Source of the DNA: Lumbricus terrestris
Lineage: Eukaryota > Annelida > Clitellata > Crassiclitellata > Lumbricidae
DNA length: 64,000 nt
NCBI GenBank assembly: GCA_949752735.1
Contig: OX457039.1
Location: 23,414,830-23,478,829, forward strand
Direction: 5' to 3'
Positions 1-14,700 of the stretch are shown one piece after another (within the stretch, counting starts at the first letter, position 1; every line of letters starts with the position of its first letter). Position numbers and translations under genes: made by a program. The notes beneath the pieces are model-generated. The model saw only the letters and a program-made list of their open reading frames with translations. It had not been told where the DNA came from and searched no databases.

Positions 1-539
1 TTGAACGAAAATGTTTTGAGATGCATTGTTTACTGGCGTCAAGTGACGCGAATAGTGTGCGCTATGTTTAACATGTATGCAAATCTACAGTCGCTATATA
101 GGAGACAAATTTATGCCCTTCTGGATAACAAAATTCTTTCAACAAGACGACTTTTCACCAAAATTTACCTCGCATTTACCGGTCAATTATTTACTTTATC
201 AATAGCTCATAGGTTCAAGCGGATATAGATATTTGAAAAGAGAAAGATAAGAGTCGATCAAACCCCAGATTTCGCGTCTTTTATCCGCCATAGGCATTCC
301 ATCAGTTCAAGTTCGTTGGAAGCAGGCTTAGAACCCTCTCTAAAAATGTGGAGAGGTGCACAGAGTGTCTCACATAATTAATGACTGTAGAATAACTGGC
401 TTTTCCTGGCGTACTTTCCGCCTTGCATTTTGCTGATAATAATGTTGTGTTCTGGCTTTGCGCGAACTGCAAACGCTAAATAAATAAATAAATAAATAAA
501 ATTCCTTCAGTATTCTTTTTACGTGATTGTCTACAACAG
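1..539. other. Intron sequence upstream of the first visible exon
   Basis: No exon or recognisable transposon ORF is seen here. An (AAAT)n run near 477-502 follows a short G+C-richer stretch and looks like the 3' tail of an old non-LTR element. The last bases (CTACAACAG ending at 539) form the 3' splice site of the exon that starts at 540. The long reading frame at 1-228 has no recognisable protein character. Confidence 0.5.
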
Positions 540-733
540 GATTGGAGTGGCTCCAGCAGTTGTTTGACGTCGTAACTGAAGAAGGTTATGTAATGCGAAC
601 TCATGTATACCGTGTGAGAGATGCAGAAGACGCCTATTCAACTCTACAGCGCATTGATGCCCGAAGATCTGACGACAAGCGACTTCTGCTCGATCTACCG
701 ACCAAAGAATGCGAACGACTGATTGAAATGGAA
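540..733 (+). CDS. GRIA-like: AMPA-type glutamate receptor, amino-terminal-domain exon (first in window)
   Basis: This exon codes part of the extracellular amino-terminal (LIVBP-like) domain of an ionotropic glutamate receptor. It reads LEWLQQLFDVVTEEG, and further on KRLLLDLPTKECERLIEME. That matches the GRIA stretch in which a 'GLSTLQ' helix is followed by a beta strand ending 'RRVILDCE'. The acceptor is ACAG at 536-539 and the donor is GAA|GTAAGG at 733/734. It enters in phase 1 (the first codon is completed by two bases of this exon) and leaves in phase 0. The frame stays open into the intron up to 769, but the homology stops at the GT. Earlier exons (signal peptide and first part of the domain) lie outside the window. 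Identity rests on the whole exon chain downstream, since this domain diverges quickly. Confidence 0.85.
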
Positions 734-999
734 GTAAGGTCGATAAATAAGCTCCTGTGCTTAAATTGAAGCGTTATAAGGTGGTGATGAGGATGATGTG
801 CAAAACCGAGTGCGCTTCACTGTTAAAATATGCGATATAGAACATCGACGCAGTTAGTTCTGAATTCTCTGATTTCATCTAATTGCCGTTTTGGCCGTTT
901 TGGCTACACATTGGGTCAAAAACCTTTCCAAGAATAAAATTGAGAATAAAACTCTCACTTTATCAATAGCTCATTCTGTTTCAATCTTTTTGCTTTGTT

Positions 1000-1047
1000 G
1001 AGGTCTGTACTGTTTGGCGGCCACAGCCGCCCGACAGCACAGACCTC
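1000..1047. repeat. 48-bp imperfect hairpin
   Basis: GAGGTCTGTACTGTTTGGCGG is followed, after a six-base loop, by its near-complement ending ACAGACCTC. Two or three positions mismatch in a 21-bp stem. It lies in intron 1 and may be a foldback fragment or a small structured RNA. Confidence 0.6.
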
Positions 1048-1075
1048 AATCCGTAACTACTCAGCAACTGTAGTC

Positions 1076-1102
1076 GCTGTCCCGGGTATATCCCGGGACA
1101 GC
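1076..1102. repeat. 27-bp palindrome around a double CCCGGG
   Basis: GCTGTCCCGGG and its exact complement CCCGGGACAGC flank a five-base TATAT centre. It sits 30 bp from the hairpin at 1000-1047, and the two may belong to the same foldback repeat. Confidence 0.6.
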
Positions 1103-1260
1103 TTACAGCGCACTGCGTCTGCAGCTGAACTGAACTTCCTTTCAGCTTTTGAATGTTGGAAATTTCTCTTTCACGTCGCTGCATCTCAAACGCTCGTAAA
1201 CTTGACAAACTCACCAACATTTCTAAACGATGTTTTGGTAATATGGCTAGATTCGTTTTT

Positions 1261-1504
1261 GGGGGGCCTGGTAGCGCAATGGATAACACGCTGGCGTAGA
1301 GTGCGAGAGGTAGCAGGCTCGAGCCCCCGTTGGGCGGACATGCTTTGTAGGCTGCTATTAGCGCCGTGTAATTGCGAAGCTGTCTGTTCAGTTAGTAGTT
1401 AAGTTTAATTAAGATTTCTGCTTAACTTGTAAATGTAAAGCGCAGTGCGTTTGTAGGCGGTGAATTAAAGAAAAAATATTATATTATTATTATTATTATT
1501 ATTA
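1261..1504 (+). mobile_element. tRNA-derived SINE, family S1, copy 1
   Basis: A tRNA-like head contains an A-box-like TAGCGCAATGG and a B-box-like GGCTCGAGCCC. A body of about 150 bp follows (GCTGCTATTAGCGCCGT... AAAGCGCAGTGCGT) and then an (ATT)n tail. The same sequence occurs at 11031-11260 in the same orientation and also ends in ATTATTATT. The two copies share the full length, so head, body and tail form one unit. Polymerase III transcription is expected of such elements but is not shown. A target-site duplication was not clear. Confidence 0.85.
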
Positions 1505-1691
1505 AAATTACATGAAAATACTCAAATTTTGACCGAATGGTGACTTTTTTGCGGGAGGTCTACTTTTAATCGGACATCATTTATTTCTTCTGCGACAACG
1601 CTGGCCATTTTTGGAACTTAATATTAAACTAGGTAATCAAAGAATGAGAAGTTTGTAGAATTATAAAATTCCGCTGCTTGTTCACTTTCAG

Positions 1692-1739
1692 AATAAGTCG
1701 CCAAGGACGATTAAACACCATTATATGCTCGTTGGTCTC
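1692..1739 (+). CDS. GRIA-like: AMPA-type glutamate receptor, 48-bp micro-exon
   Basis: This is a 16-codon exon reading NKSPRTIKHHYMLVGL. It fits exactly the receptor gap between the exon ending at 733 and the exon starting at 2627. In GRIA proteins the same place holds a short segment of the form 'GKHVKGYHYIIANL'. The acceptor is TTTCAG (ending 1691), the donor is CTC|GTGAGT (GT at 1740), and both borders are phase 0. Vertebrate GRIA genes, as I recall them, also have a very short exon here. The aromatic HHYML core is a beta strand of the amino-terminal domain. The exon is too short for an ordinary ORF search. Confidence comes from exact phase, good splice signals and homology at both neighbours. 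Confidence 0.82.
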
Positions 1740-2292
1740 GTGAGTATTTGTTTTCTTATGCATCAAAAACATTTATTCATTAAGATATATTTTTTCAGAA
1801 TGCACTCGGTCATTCAGCGACACTTGTTGCTCTGTTCACATTGAATAATTAGGATTGCAATTGCAGGATAGCCAAGTTTGTAAAATTAAGTAAAAGATAA
1901 CGCACGTGGAAAATAATGTCTGTTTTTATTGATATTTAACGTTACCGAGGTTGCGACTCGGAATAATCACATGACCTAACTGTGACCGAACAACGGACCC
2001 TGTTCTTTTTTGTGTTTTTTTAAAGTCATTTGGTCGAGGTCTTTGTTGTCTATGAGACCGACATAAAGTCATAAACGACAGGATTTTACAAATAAGCTGA
2101 CCATACCCTTCGAATCAAGCTATTTCCTACTTCCTAAGATGGGCCTTTGTAACTTCCCGAACAGTCTCGAATACCGTTACTATTATTTTATCGGACCAAA
2201 GTCTTCATTCAACCTGAATGGAATCTCGCACCTTCAGCGATTTAAAGTCGGTGTTTGTAGGCAAGTTCGCGGCTAGGTGACCTTAATTTTGG

Positions 2293-2422
2293 ATGAGCGG
2301 CGCATTGAAAACTGAGTTCTTACTGTGACCGAACGACGGACCATCCGTGGTTAGTTAGTTGTTAGTTCGGATGGTCCGTCGTTCGGTCACAGTAAGAACT
2401 CAGTTTTCAATGCGCCACTCAT
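2293..2422. repeat. Near-perfect 55-bp inverted repeat with 20-nt loop
   Basis: Arms 2293-2347 and 2368-2422 are reverse complements except for one base (54 of 55). The loop is TGGTTAGTTAGTTGTTAGTT. Part of the arm (GTGACCGAACAACGGACC) recurs at about 1981-1998, so the arm belongs to a repeat. It lies about 200 bp before the exon at 2627. A foldback MITE or a long dsRNA hairpin in the pre-mRNA are both possible. Confidence 0.9.
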
Positions 2423-2626
2423 ACTTGTAAACTAAGTCTTTGCGTTTGCATAATTTTTAAGTATATTGCGGTTAAGCTAAGAGTGGCGAAAAAATTGGCC
2501 AAAAAATCAAGTAGTACTAGATAAATGTCTGTTTGATCGTTACCAAACCGCCGCGAGATAAGCACGGAACCAATAAACGTTTGACAGTCGAAATTGTATA
2601 TGCTTTCTTTTTTCTTTTGAAATTAG

Positions 2627-2791
2627 GGACTTGGAGAGTTTCAAGAAAACATCTTGAAGACAGGAGGCATAAATGTTACAGGATTACAATTGGTGAATCT
2701 AAGAAGTGCCACAATAAAGAGATTCGTAGAAGAATGGCAAAAGAATTCGGCAAACCCAACTCTACATGCTATAAAGGACACGCGCGTTAAA
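2627..2791 (+). CDS. GRIA-like: AMPA-type glutamate receptor, amino-terminal-domain exon
   Basis: Fifty-five codons start GLGEFQENILKTGGINVTG and run through FVEEWQKNSANPTLHAIKDT. The GG-N-TG-Q-V pattern, followed by a helix containing EEW, is the GRIA amino-terminal-domain segment 'GGANVSGFQIV ... FIERW'. INVTG contains an N-glycosylation sequon (NVT). The acceptor is TTAG (2623-2626), phase 0. The donor is placed at AAA|GTTATG (2791/2792), because the next exon then aligns without extra residues. An alternative in-phase donor, ACG|GTACAA at 2800/2801, would add three residues (VMT). The ORF continues into the intron to 2974 but is not conserved there. Confidence 0.82.
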
Positions 2792-3217
2792 GTTATGACG
2801 GTACAATCAGTTTGTAATGCCGTACAACTAATATTGTTTAAAAGGATTATGCTTCAATTCATGGAGAATAAAATAATAAGTGGTCAAGAAATAAAAACGC
2901 TCTTGTGTAGCATATTATCGATTCCGAAATCATTTCAATCAATCATTGTTCGATATATCAGGTGGTTGATTTAATTTGCACTGGAAATATTGGAAACAGA
3001 AGGTATGAAGCAGGTCAAAGGCCTGATCACGCATTAAATCAAGATATATTTATACATGACGGATTCGCAGCGATACGCTTCTTCTGAAATAAGGCCAGTT
3101 TCCAAGCCCTGCAGACTTCCAACCAGCACTCGCAATTGTAGATGTAGGTAGTACATGTAGATGGCCTCCATCTCAATTTAGAATCTAAAATCGTACTCAA
3201 TACGTTGTTATTAGCTA

Positions 3218-3630
3218 TATGAAGGAAGCAAGTGGCTGCAATTTGCCCGCCATCTTGTTTTGTCATCGAGTCGTTCAAAATCAAGTTTGCAAACGCGATT
3301 TTCGTTTCCAGCAGATCAATTCAGTCTAGAAACGCCTGTTGCAAATTCATTTACGATTTCCTTCTTCTAAGATGATTTCCATAACCTTTTCACAATTATA
3401 AGCCATGTCTACATCTTTGAAAGGGTGCCATCCGAAATCATCCACGCAATTCAAAATAATGGATTAGTCAGAAATGGTGTTCTGAAGCTATAAAAATTTT
3501 ATGAATGACTATTTTTGATTCGTGCTTATCGAGTCATAAAAATTTACAAAATGACAATTTAAGAGTTAAGCATCCGGAATTGCGTCTAGAACTCAAACTG
3601 ACAGCTTTCGGAAGTGGCTTCTATCTAAAA
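3218..3630. repeat. Unclassified dispersed repeat, copy 1
   Basis: Two segments here recur near 14440-14700. The segment with CCGCCATCTTGTTTT and TCTAGAAACGCCTGTT (3230-3345) recurs in inverted orientation at about 14550-14700. The segment with AACTCAAACTGAC (about 3575-3625) recurs in direct orientation at about 14455-14515. No coding potential was recognised. A non-autonomous element is likely but the class is unknown. Confidence 0.6.
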
Positions 3631-3939
3631 CATTCCTGAAAATCGTCAAGACATTTCAAGTCCCGTGCCTTTTGCTTATGTTTTTTACCCTTCAAATTGT
3701 AATATTGCATAAAAAACTAGAGCAAATTCAGAGAAATATAAAAACTGTATTTAAAATTAAATTACATCTTTTATTTCTTTGTTTCAAGTTTTCTATGGCA
3801 TCATTAGATGGTCTTGTAGTACCCTACAAAATCTATTGGTTATATAGGGCGTTCTTCCTGAACCACAGAAAAGATCCATTGTCTTCCCTACTGTGGAACT
3901 TGACCTAAAACTTGACTAAAACTTGACCTCAGAGACCCG

Positions 3940-5100
3940 TCTAACTTTCGCCCAATGTCCAATGTCTCCTTCCTCTAAAAAATAATTGAAAAGATTGTGT
4001 CAGAACAAATTACCACTTACTTAAGCACTAACAACTTGCTTCCGAAATATCAGTCGGGCTTTCGCAGGGGCCATTCCAATGAGACGCTGTTGCTCCGCTT
4101 GTTAGCTGACTGCTGCGGGGCCATTGACCCAACTAGCCCTTTTCGACGTTAGTGCAGCATTCGACACGGTCGATTATGATATATTCATTAAACGCCTCTC
4201 TATCTCTTTTAGACTCTCTGGCCATCCACTTGAGTGGCTTTTCTAGCAGGGCGGTCCGGCTGTGTGGTTTTGGGAGAAAGTAGTTCATCCTGGGCCCCGG
4301 CTCCACAAGGCTCTGTCCTAGCTCCCTTGGTTTACTTGCTCTACACCTCTGACATTGGCAAGCTCTTAACATCTCACGGCGGATGTATGCAGATGACACT
4401 AAGGAATATCTGCACTGCCCTCCACTCGCAGCCTCCGCCCGCATCATGCAACAAGCAATCGGGGTCCTCACAGATTGGATGTCGTCAAACCGACTCCGCC
4501 TCAACGCCCAAAAAACCCAATTCATTTGGTTGGGCTTGACCTGAGCGTTCTCTCTTCTCAACTCCCATCTATGACCTTTTCTTTGGTGGTGCGTGACCTT
4601 GGAGTGCTCCTATACTAGGAACTCAATTTTGCATCTCACATAGATCAGGTATGCCGCAGTTGCTACTACCAACTGCGGCAGCTCAGGGTCTCTGACTTCT
4701 AAAGCTCAACTTCTCTTGTTCATGCATTTGTGCTGAGCCGCCTCGACTACTGCGCCTCCATCTTTGCTGGTCTCCCGCGGGCTCGGATTGAGAGGTTGGA
4801 GAGGGTCCACCGGGATGCCGCACGAATTATTGGTGGTTCACCAAGTACGACCGCGTATCCCAATATATGCGTGAGGTCTTGCACTGGATTCCTTTCCCGC
4901 AGCGCATCTCATTTAGAATTGCATCTTTGGTGTGGCGATGCTTATCAGGCTGGGCACCCTCTTATCTGTGCATCTGTATCCCTCTTCCCACTTGCATAGG
5001 CCGCCGCGCACTGCGCTCTGTTCATGGTGACTTAATGGTTCCTTTCAGTCGCTCTGCAACAATTTATTTATTATTATTATATTCGTTTAATGCTAACAAA
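3940..5100 (+). pseudogene. Degenerate CR1/jockey-like LINE reverse transcriptase
   Basis: A 3' part of a non-LTR retrotransposon is split over several frames. In order there are a palm-entry stretch (LLPKYQSGF near 4035), the catalytic A motif FDVSAAFDTVDY (about 4142-4177), a PQGSVLAPL stretch (about 4303-4330), a badly changed YADD region near 4390, and the C-terminal block LSRLDYCASIFAGLP (4730 on) followed by a RIERLERVHRDAARII helix. At least four frameshifts and stops rule out function. It is an old copy in intron 3, and the 5' part with the endonuclease is missing. Confidence 0.85.
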
Positions 5101-5308
5101 AACTGATGGACACACCGCTATCAGGTACAAAAAGCAGTTTGTCAAATACAATATAATACCTCCAGAATGTCTTTAGCCTTGACTTGTTGGACTTGTCTTT
5201 GGATGAGAGCACAATTTAAATTAAATAAATTACAAAAAGAATAATTATATGCTTATAATATTATAGGCTAATATAGATTAATCAGATTAGACTTTTTTAA
5301 CATCATTA
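5101..5308. other. Intron sequence, nothing recognised
   Basis: AT-rich DNA between two LINE remnants. No ORF or repeat structure was identified. Confidence 0.4.
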
Positions 5309-9230
<3,922 letters not shown>

Positions 9231-9439
9231 GTCGGCGTGACAGCGATGCGTTGCCATTAACAACAAAGATATTGTGGCGTCATTGGCCTATAAAAGTGGC
9301 GCACGCCCATCAGCGAAAATTTAAATGGCGCGACTGTCAGTTAGGTTAAGTTTGAAAAGAGAATTTTCTCTAACCAAATTGCGTCAAGGTTCCAGCGGAT
9401 CAGATGCAACTAATATGACTATTATTATTATTATTATTA

Positions 9440-9491
<52 letters not shown>

Positions 9492-9590
9492 CACAATCAT
9501 TTATTAAACGAAACATGTTTTACAAGAAAAAGCATAACAAGTTCTTTGTTCATGAGTTAGCGACTCTTTGTTTATGAGTTAGTTAGTTAG

Positions 9591-9594
<4 letters not shown>
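9231..9594 (-). mobile_element. 3' tail of a second RLE-like LINE copy and flank
   Basis: The (ATT)n run at 9419-9490 is followed on the + strand by CACAATCATTTATT. On the minus strand this is AATAAATGATTGTG plus (ATA)n, the same end as the RLE-like LINE at 6055. It looks like a heavily 5'-truncated copy. The stretch 9231-9418 holds no recognisable gene and is possibly 5' UTR of the neighbouring element. Confidence 0.5.
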
Positions 9595-9684
<90 letters not shown>

Positions 9685-11398
9685 GCCGCCAGAGGAAGTT
9701 GCAGTTAAAGGTCCATGTGCTTGAAAGCCAAAGAGAAATAGTGAGTTTTGAGCCGTTTTTTTAAGGTAGGGAGTGAATTTGAGCAACGAAGAGAGAGTGT
9801 AAGTAGATTCCATTCTTTAGGAGCAGATGCATGGAATACACGCGAGCCCATAACAGTTCTGCATCGAGGCTCAGCTAAAAGACCCATGCTTGATGGTCGC
9901 AGGCAACGAGGAGGAATGTAAGGAGTAAGCAGTGACTGAAGGTAGGTAGGTGTTCCGGTAGAGAGGGATTTGTAGGTTAAACAGGCCAATTTAAATTTAA
10001 TCCTGAACTCGACAGGAAGCCAATGCAGCTTATGAAGCAAAACTGAAGAACTTGATCGTAGTGGGACACGCAGCACAACCCGAGCTAAGGAATTTTGGAT
10101 GCGTTGCAGTCTATGTAACTCATAGTCTGAAATGCCAACAAAAATCGCATTAGCATAATCAAGGCGAGAGGAGACAATGGAGCAAGCTAAAGTCTTCGAC
10201 ATATCCTTAGTCAGAGCCGACCTAATGTGGCGTATTGCCCTGATGTGATAAAAACAAGATCTACAAAGGTTAGTTACATGCATCCGAAAAGTAAGCATAC
10301 TGTCCAGGGTAACCCCAAGAGTTTTAACAGAATCTGATAATGGTACTGCAGAGCCTGCGAGGTCGATGCTGGAAAGTGAAGGAAAAGAACGCAGGCGTTG
10401 TCGTGACCCGAACAAAATTTCCTCAGACTTGCTTGGGTTTATAGCCAAACCGTTAAAACAGAACCAGACATATAAAGATGAAAGGCACTCCTCAAGTTTA
10501 AGTTTACCAGACTGATCAGTGTGTGACAGAGCAATCTGAGTGTCGTCCGCGTACTGCTGCAATTGGACACAAAAATGATTAGCTATGCGATTAATTGGTG
10601 AGGTAAAGACTGTGAATAATAGAGGACCAAGGACAGATCCCTGTGGAACTCCAGCAGTGCAAACAGTGGGATCAGACCGAGCGGTACCGATGCCCGCCTG
10701 CTGATTGCTGTCACACAGATAAGACGCTAACCAGTTTAAAGCAGTACCAGAGACACCGAAGCTTTTCGTGAGTCTAGAAATAAGTAATTGATGGTCTACG
10801 GTATCGAAAGCTGCACTGAGGTCAAGACATACAGAAAGGCAGGCTTTACCATTGTCAATAGACGAAAAGATGTTGTCCAGCGTGGATGTAAGGGCAGTCT
10901 CATTGGAATAGCCTTCACGATAAGCTGACTGAATAGGACTGAAGTTGGGAGCAGAAGTGATGTGCTTCTTGATACGAGTAAGAAAGAGACGTTCGAGGAT
11001 CTTGGAAATGTTACTCTGCAGTTACAGGTGTGGGGGGGCCCGGTAGAGTAATGGCTAACACGCTGGCCAAGAGTGCGAGAGGTAGCAGGTTCGAGCCCCC
11101 GTTGGGCGGATATGCTTTGTAGGCTGCTATTAGCGCCGTTGTGATTGCAAAGCTGTCTGTTCAGTTAGTAGTTAAGTTTTTATTAAGATTACTGCATAAC
11201 TTGTAAATGTAAAGCGCAGTGCGTCTTGCAGGCGCTCAATTAAAGAAAAGATTATTATTTAGGTTCGAGATAGGTCTAAAGTTAGACAAATTATTGGAAT
11301 CTAGGTCAGGCTTTTTAAGCAAAGGTGTAACTAAAGCAGACTTAAAGCATGACGGGAAACATCCTTCAGCAAAAGACAAGTTGGCCAGGTGTGCAATA
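9595..11398 (-). pseudogene. CR1/L2-like LINE, RT to C-terminus, 5'-truncated
   Basis: Minus-strand reading from 11398: an entry region (HLANLSFAEGCFPSCFK, LVTPLLKKPDLDSNNLSNF), interrupted by a SINE (11031-11260), then NISKILERLFL, CLDLSAAFDTVDH (motif A), AGVPQGSVLGPLLF, and QQYADDTQ (catalytic YADD, about 10562-10539). A 285-residue frame runs to 9705 with SRLDYANAIFVG and LHWLPVEFRIKFKLACL. It ends in a (AAT)n tail (9595-9684 on + as ATT). The copy is fairly well preserved, but the SINE breaks it and the 5' half (ORF1, endonuclease) is absent. It is inserted into another LINE that resumes at 11399. Confidence 0.85.
11031..11260 (+). mobile_element. tRNA-derived SINE, family S1, copy 2
   Basis: Same family as 1261-1504: TAGAGTAATGG (A-box-like), GGTTCGAGCCC (B box), a GCTGCTATTAGCGCCGTT body and an ATTATTATT end. 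It splits the minus-strand LINE RT between SNF...ISNL and SNISKIL. It is therefore a later insertion and dates the SINE as younger than that LINE. A short AGGT at both borders may be a remnant of the target duplication. Confidence 0.88.
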
Positions 11399-13600
11399 AG
11401 GTGAGAGAAAACATCTTACGCATCAATGAGCAGATAGGTGTCATCCGCCAATTTCACTATGCAATTTTTAGGGTTAATCGGCTGAAGATCAGAAGCATCG
11501 ATTATATAAGACGATGGTCTAATCCCAGATTCATGGACTATGATACAGTTGATGGTCCGGATCGAGGAGAGGTATCTCTGGAACTTGGCGATATGCCTTC
11601 TATCTTTGAAAAAGTTTAGGAGTCAGTTATAAAAAAATCAGGAATGTCTAATTCCGATAGCTTTAAAGCAAGTGAAGCGTGCCGGACCATGTCAAATGCC
11701 TTTGAAAAATCAAGGGAGATTACTGTTACATAGTTATTTTCTTGAAGGAGATTTGATGTGTGATGTACTACAGAAATAATGGCAGAGGTTCTAGAACCGG
11801 TTGGACGAAATGCATACTGGTCCTTGAGGTTACATGCCATCGGTGAAACTGAAATCGCATGATAAATGAACTGCTGTACCAATTCTCTCTCCGTGATAAC
11901 ACAGGTGTGACGGATATTGGTCGATAATCAGACAAAGGCGACGTAGGAAGTCTGTCCATTCCATCGGCAGTATGGTGTGGGTGATAAAGCAGATGGAATA
12001 TTCTCATATAAAAAAACCGGTTTGTTAGCGGGTACCGACAGTCGTAGGGCAGGCTCGGTGTAGTCGCTATCAGTTGACGCAGCAGCATATTGGTCGTTCA
12101 AGCTCTCAGCTGTTATTGTGTTTGAAGGAGGAGGCATGGATCGTCTCTTTGCAACCTCTCCCACACGCCGCCATAGTTCACCAAGGTCACTTTGTTGGTC
12201 AATCTCAGCAAGATGTCGCCTTGTCGTTCGCTCAATAAGGATAGAAATTCGTCTAGCAAGCGCCGAAGCCTCGTCAGTTCTTCCTGCCCGCATAAGTCTG
12301 TTCTTTTTTCTGAGCAAAAATTTAACTTCAGGGCTGAGAAAGGGGGATCCGACGATGTCATAGTTATCACACGCACAGGAAGCCCCCAAGTCAAGTTCAC
12401 GAATAGCCTCTGCATAGAATTGACCCAAAGCTTGCTGTGGATCGGTTATAGAGAGAATCTCGGAAAAATTTCGCTCCGAGAGTCTGCTCAATAAGGTGGC
12501 ATGTTGATTGGGAGTGCGGCGGCGGAACGGGACCCTTCTTGGTCTCTTATTCAGGCTAAAGACTGTACCATTTGACAACGAAATTATAGCCTTGTGGTCA
12601 GTCTTTATTGATGACTCCAATGTCTTAATTGTAGGGTCTGAGACAAACAGTCTGTCAAGGATGTTATCGCCAAGGGTGATCAATGGACCTGATGAATGGA
12701 CTCAACAGCCACATTCTCTTGTAATTTGTTGAAGTCACCTGCAAGTACGACCAGCGCTTCGGGTTCAGCTTTTGTTATTTCTTCGATTGTGCTCTCAATT
12801 CTTGATACTAAAACGTCAAGGTCGTAGATGGGCTTTGGAGGGTGGTAGATGGCTCCGATGAACAATGCTCTTCTTCCAAGTGGCACTCTGACCCACAGTA
12901 ACTCCAAGGAGCAAGTGTGGAATAGGATACTCCACTGCATTTAACTTATCAGCAGCAAGGACTGCAACTCCACCCCCACGCCTCCCAACTCGATCGATCG
13001 ATTAACGAGTATCCCTCAACCTGGCTTATAGAACCATGATAGTGTTTCTTAAGATGCGTTTCTGTCACAATTGCCAAGCTCAATCCATACCCTATCATCT
13101 CAGCATGGAGTTGGTAGAGAGCATTTGGCTTAGCAATCGAGCAGGCATTGATGATATACATTCCCGGCAGGTCTTCGGTGTCTCCATTTTTTGCAGAGGC
13201 TTTTTGAGGCACAAGCTTTATATGTGTTAGAGTTCTCAGGGCATCATTATTACGCGTAAGTCTCTTCTCTCGAACAGCATTGTCCAGTCAAACAATCAAT
13301 GACGATTGTTCCGCATTTCTTCGATCTCCCATTTCTTATTACGACGGGAATCGGGGTATCAATTAAAATGGTGACACAGTCACTAACCTTATTTATAGTA
13401 GAAGAACCGCTTTGGTTGTATTGAGAAGAATGGAATTTTATTTCGGACTTCACGACCAGCGCGAGAGCCTCTAAATTGGAGTATGCCAGACCTAGATAGA
13501 GACGAAATGACATGGCTTGGGCGTCCAGCCAAACGTCTCTGGCAAAAAACAAGAATTGTTTTTCTGTCGTAAACAACAATTTCTGATAGAGACGCCGGTG
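11399..13600 (-). pseudogene. APE-type LINE (endonuclease plus RT N-half), degenerate
   Basis: Minus strand, 5' to 3': IVTETHLKKHYHG (endonuclease entry, about 13080), GAIYHPPKPIYDLD and LVVLAGDFNKL (about 12860-12735, with the GDFN motif), then a 251-residue frame (12683-11928) with TDHKAI (an endonuclease SDH-like motif) and a linker. RT follows with LSDYRPISVTPVLSR, QYAFRPTGSRTSAII, VISLDFSKAFDMVRH (motif A) and then, near 11550-11410, SSYIIDASDLQPINP and KLADDTYLLID (YADD-like). The rest is cut by the CR1/L2-like LINE at 11398. Several frameshifts. 13250-13579 probably holds the sequence just upstream of the endonuclease. Confidence 0.82.
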
Positions 13601-13659
13601 TTCGATGTTCGATTTTGATTCAAATCCAAAAATGTCAATTAGTCAAGGTCCAAACAAAT

Positions 13660-13890
13660 AAGTAGCATACCGCAAGAGGTCCGCACAACATAATGCAGAT
13701 GCGTTCATTCTTTGTGGTTGGTCCAACAACCTGGAATGGACTTCCCTTGACTATGCGACGCCTCCAAAGCTGTTCTCAATTTCACAAACTGTTGAAGACT
13801 GTTTTTTTCGCTTGATTTCGGTCGGGAGCGCCTCTGAATACTACGTCGAAGGGGCGCTATATAAATAACGATTGATTGATTGATTTTATA
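13660..13890 (+). mobile_element. L2-like LINE 3' end with GCGCTATA tail
   Basis: The + strand carries a GPTTWNGLPLTMRRL-like C-terminus, then GGAGCGCCTCTGAATACTAC...GGGGCGCTATATAAATAACG and (ATTG)n. This 3' end is shared by the S3 SINEs at 16457 and 53250 and by a fragment at 52018-52077. 5'-truncated. Confidence 0.72.
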
Positions 13891-14439
13891 ACGATTGAAG
13901 TTGTTCATATTTCACTTTGTTTAAAAGAAATTGCTTAACCTGGATTCTTGAAGTTTCCCTCTGCAGTTGGATTTGCAGCACTTGAATTTCGGATGCTTCG
14001 CTATATCTTTGCCACGAATGATTGTTTTCGCACAGGACTTAACGTCGTCGTGCGATTTTTTAACGACAATCGGAGTGTTTACAAAATGGCACTTGACACG
14101 AGTAAAACTTGCAAAAACCACGTGAAAATTGCCATAGTCTTTGGCATTAGAAATGGAATGTGATGTGGGGCAGTTACATGGGCAATTGGGCATCCACAAG
14201 AATAATATTTGCAAAATTCCAGGCTTACTGCACTAATGCACGCTCTTCGAGCAATGTACAAAAGTGGTCAGAATCATGAAGACAGCAGTAACTCTATTTG
14301 ATTGTGGCTGAACACAGCGAATTGTCGTGCAGACTCCATTCCTTTTTTAAATACGGGTGGAAATAAGGATTATCTATTTTGATTTACAAAACGAAATAGC
14401 ATGATAATTTGATTCTATAAATATTATGATAATTTAGAA
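13891..14439. other. Intron sequence, nothing recognised
   Basis: Open frames of 60 to 97 codons exist on both strands, but none shows a known domain or splice-supported homology. Confidence 0.4.
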
Positions 14440-14700
14440 GTTAGGTAGCGGAATTGCTCGGAATTGCGCTTAGAACTCAAACTGACGGCTTTTGGAAATG
14501 GCTCCCTCTCTAGACCAGGAATTCTAAGAAGGCTCTGGAAATCATTGTTAGAAGCATATCATGTAATAATTGGCTAACAGGCGTTTCTAGACAATTTTGA
14601 CCCGGCTGAAAACGAATATCGCGGTTAGCAAGCTGGATTTTGGCGGTTCCATGGGAAAACAAGATGGCGGACAGAATGGCGGTCACTTGCTTCAAATGGC
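14440..14700. repeat. Unclassified dispersed repeat, copy 2
   Basis: See 3218-3630. The two modules are arranged differently here: one is direct and the other inverted relative to copy 1. This suggests a foldback or composite element. Confidence 0.55.
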
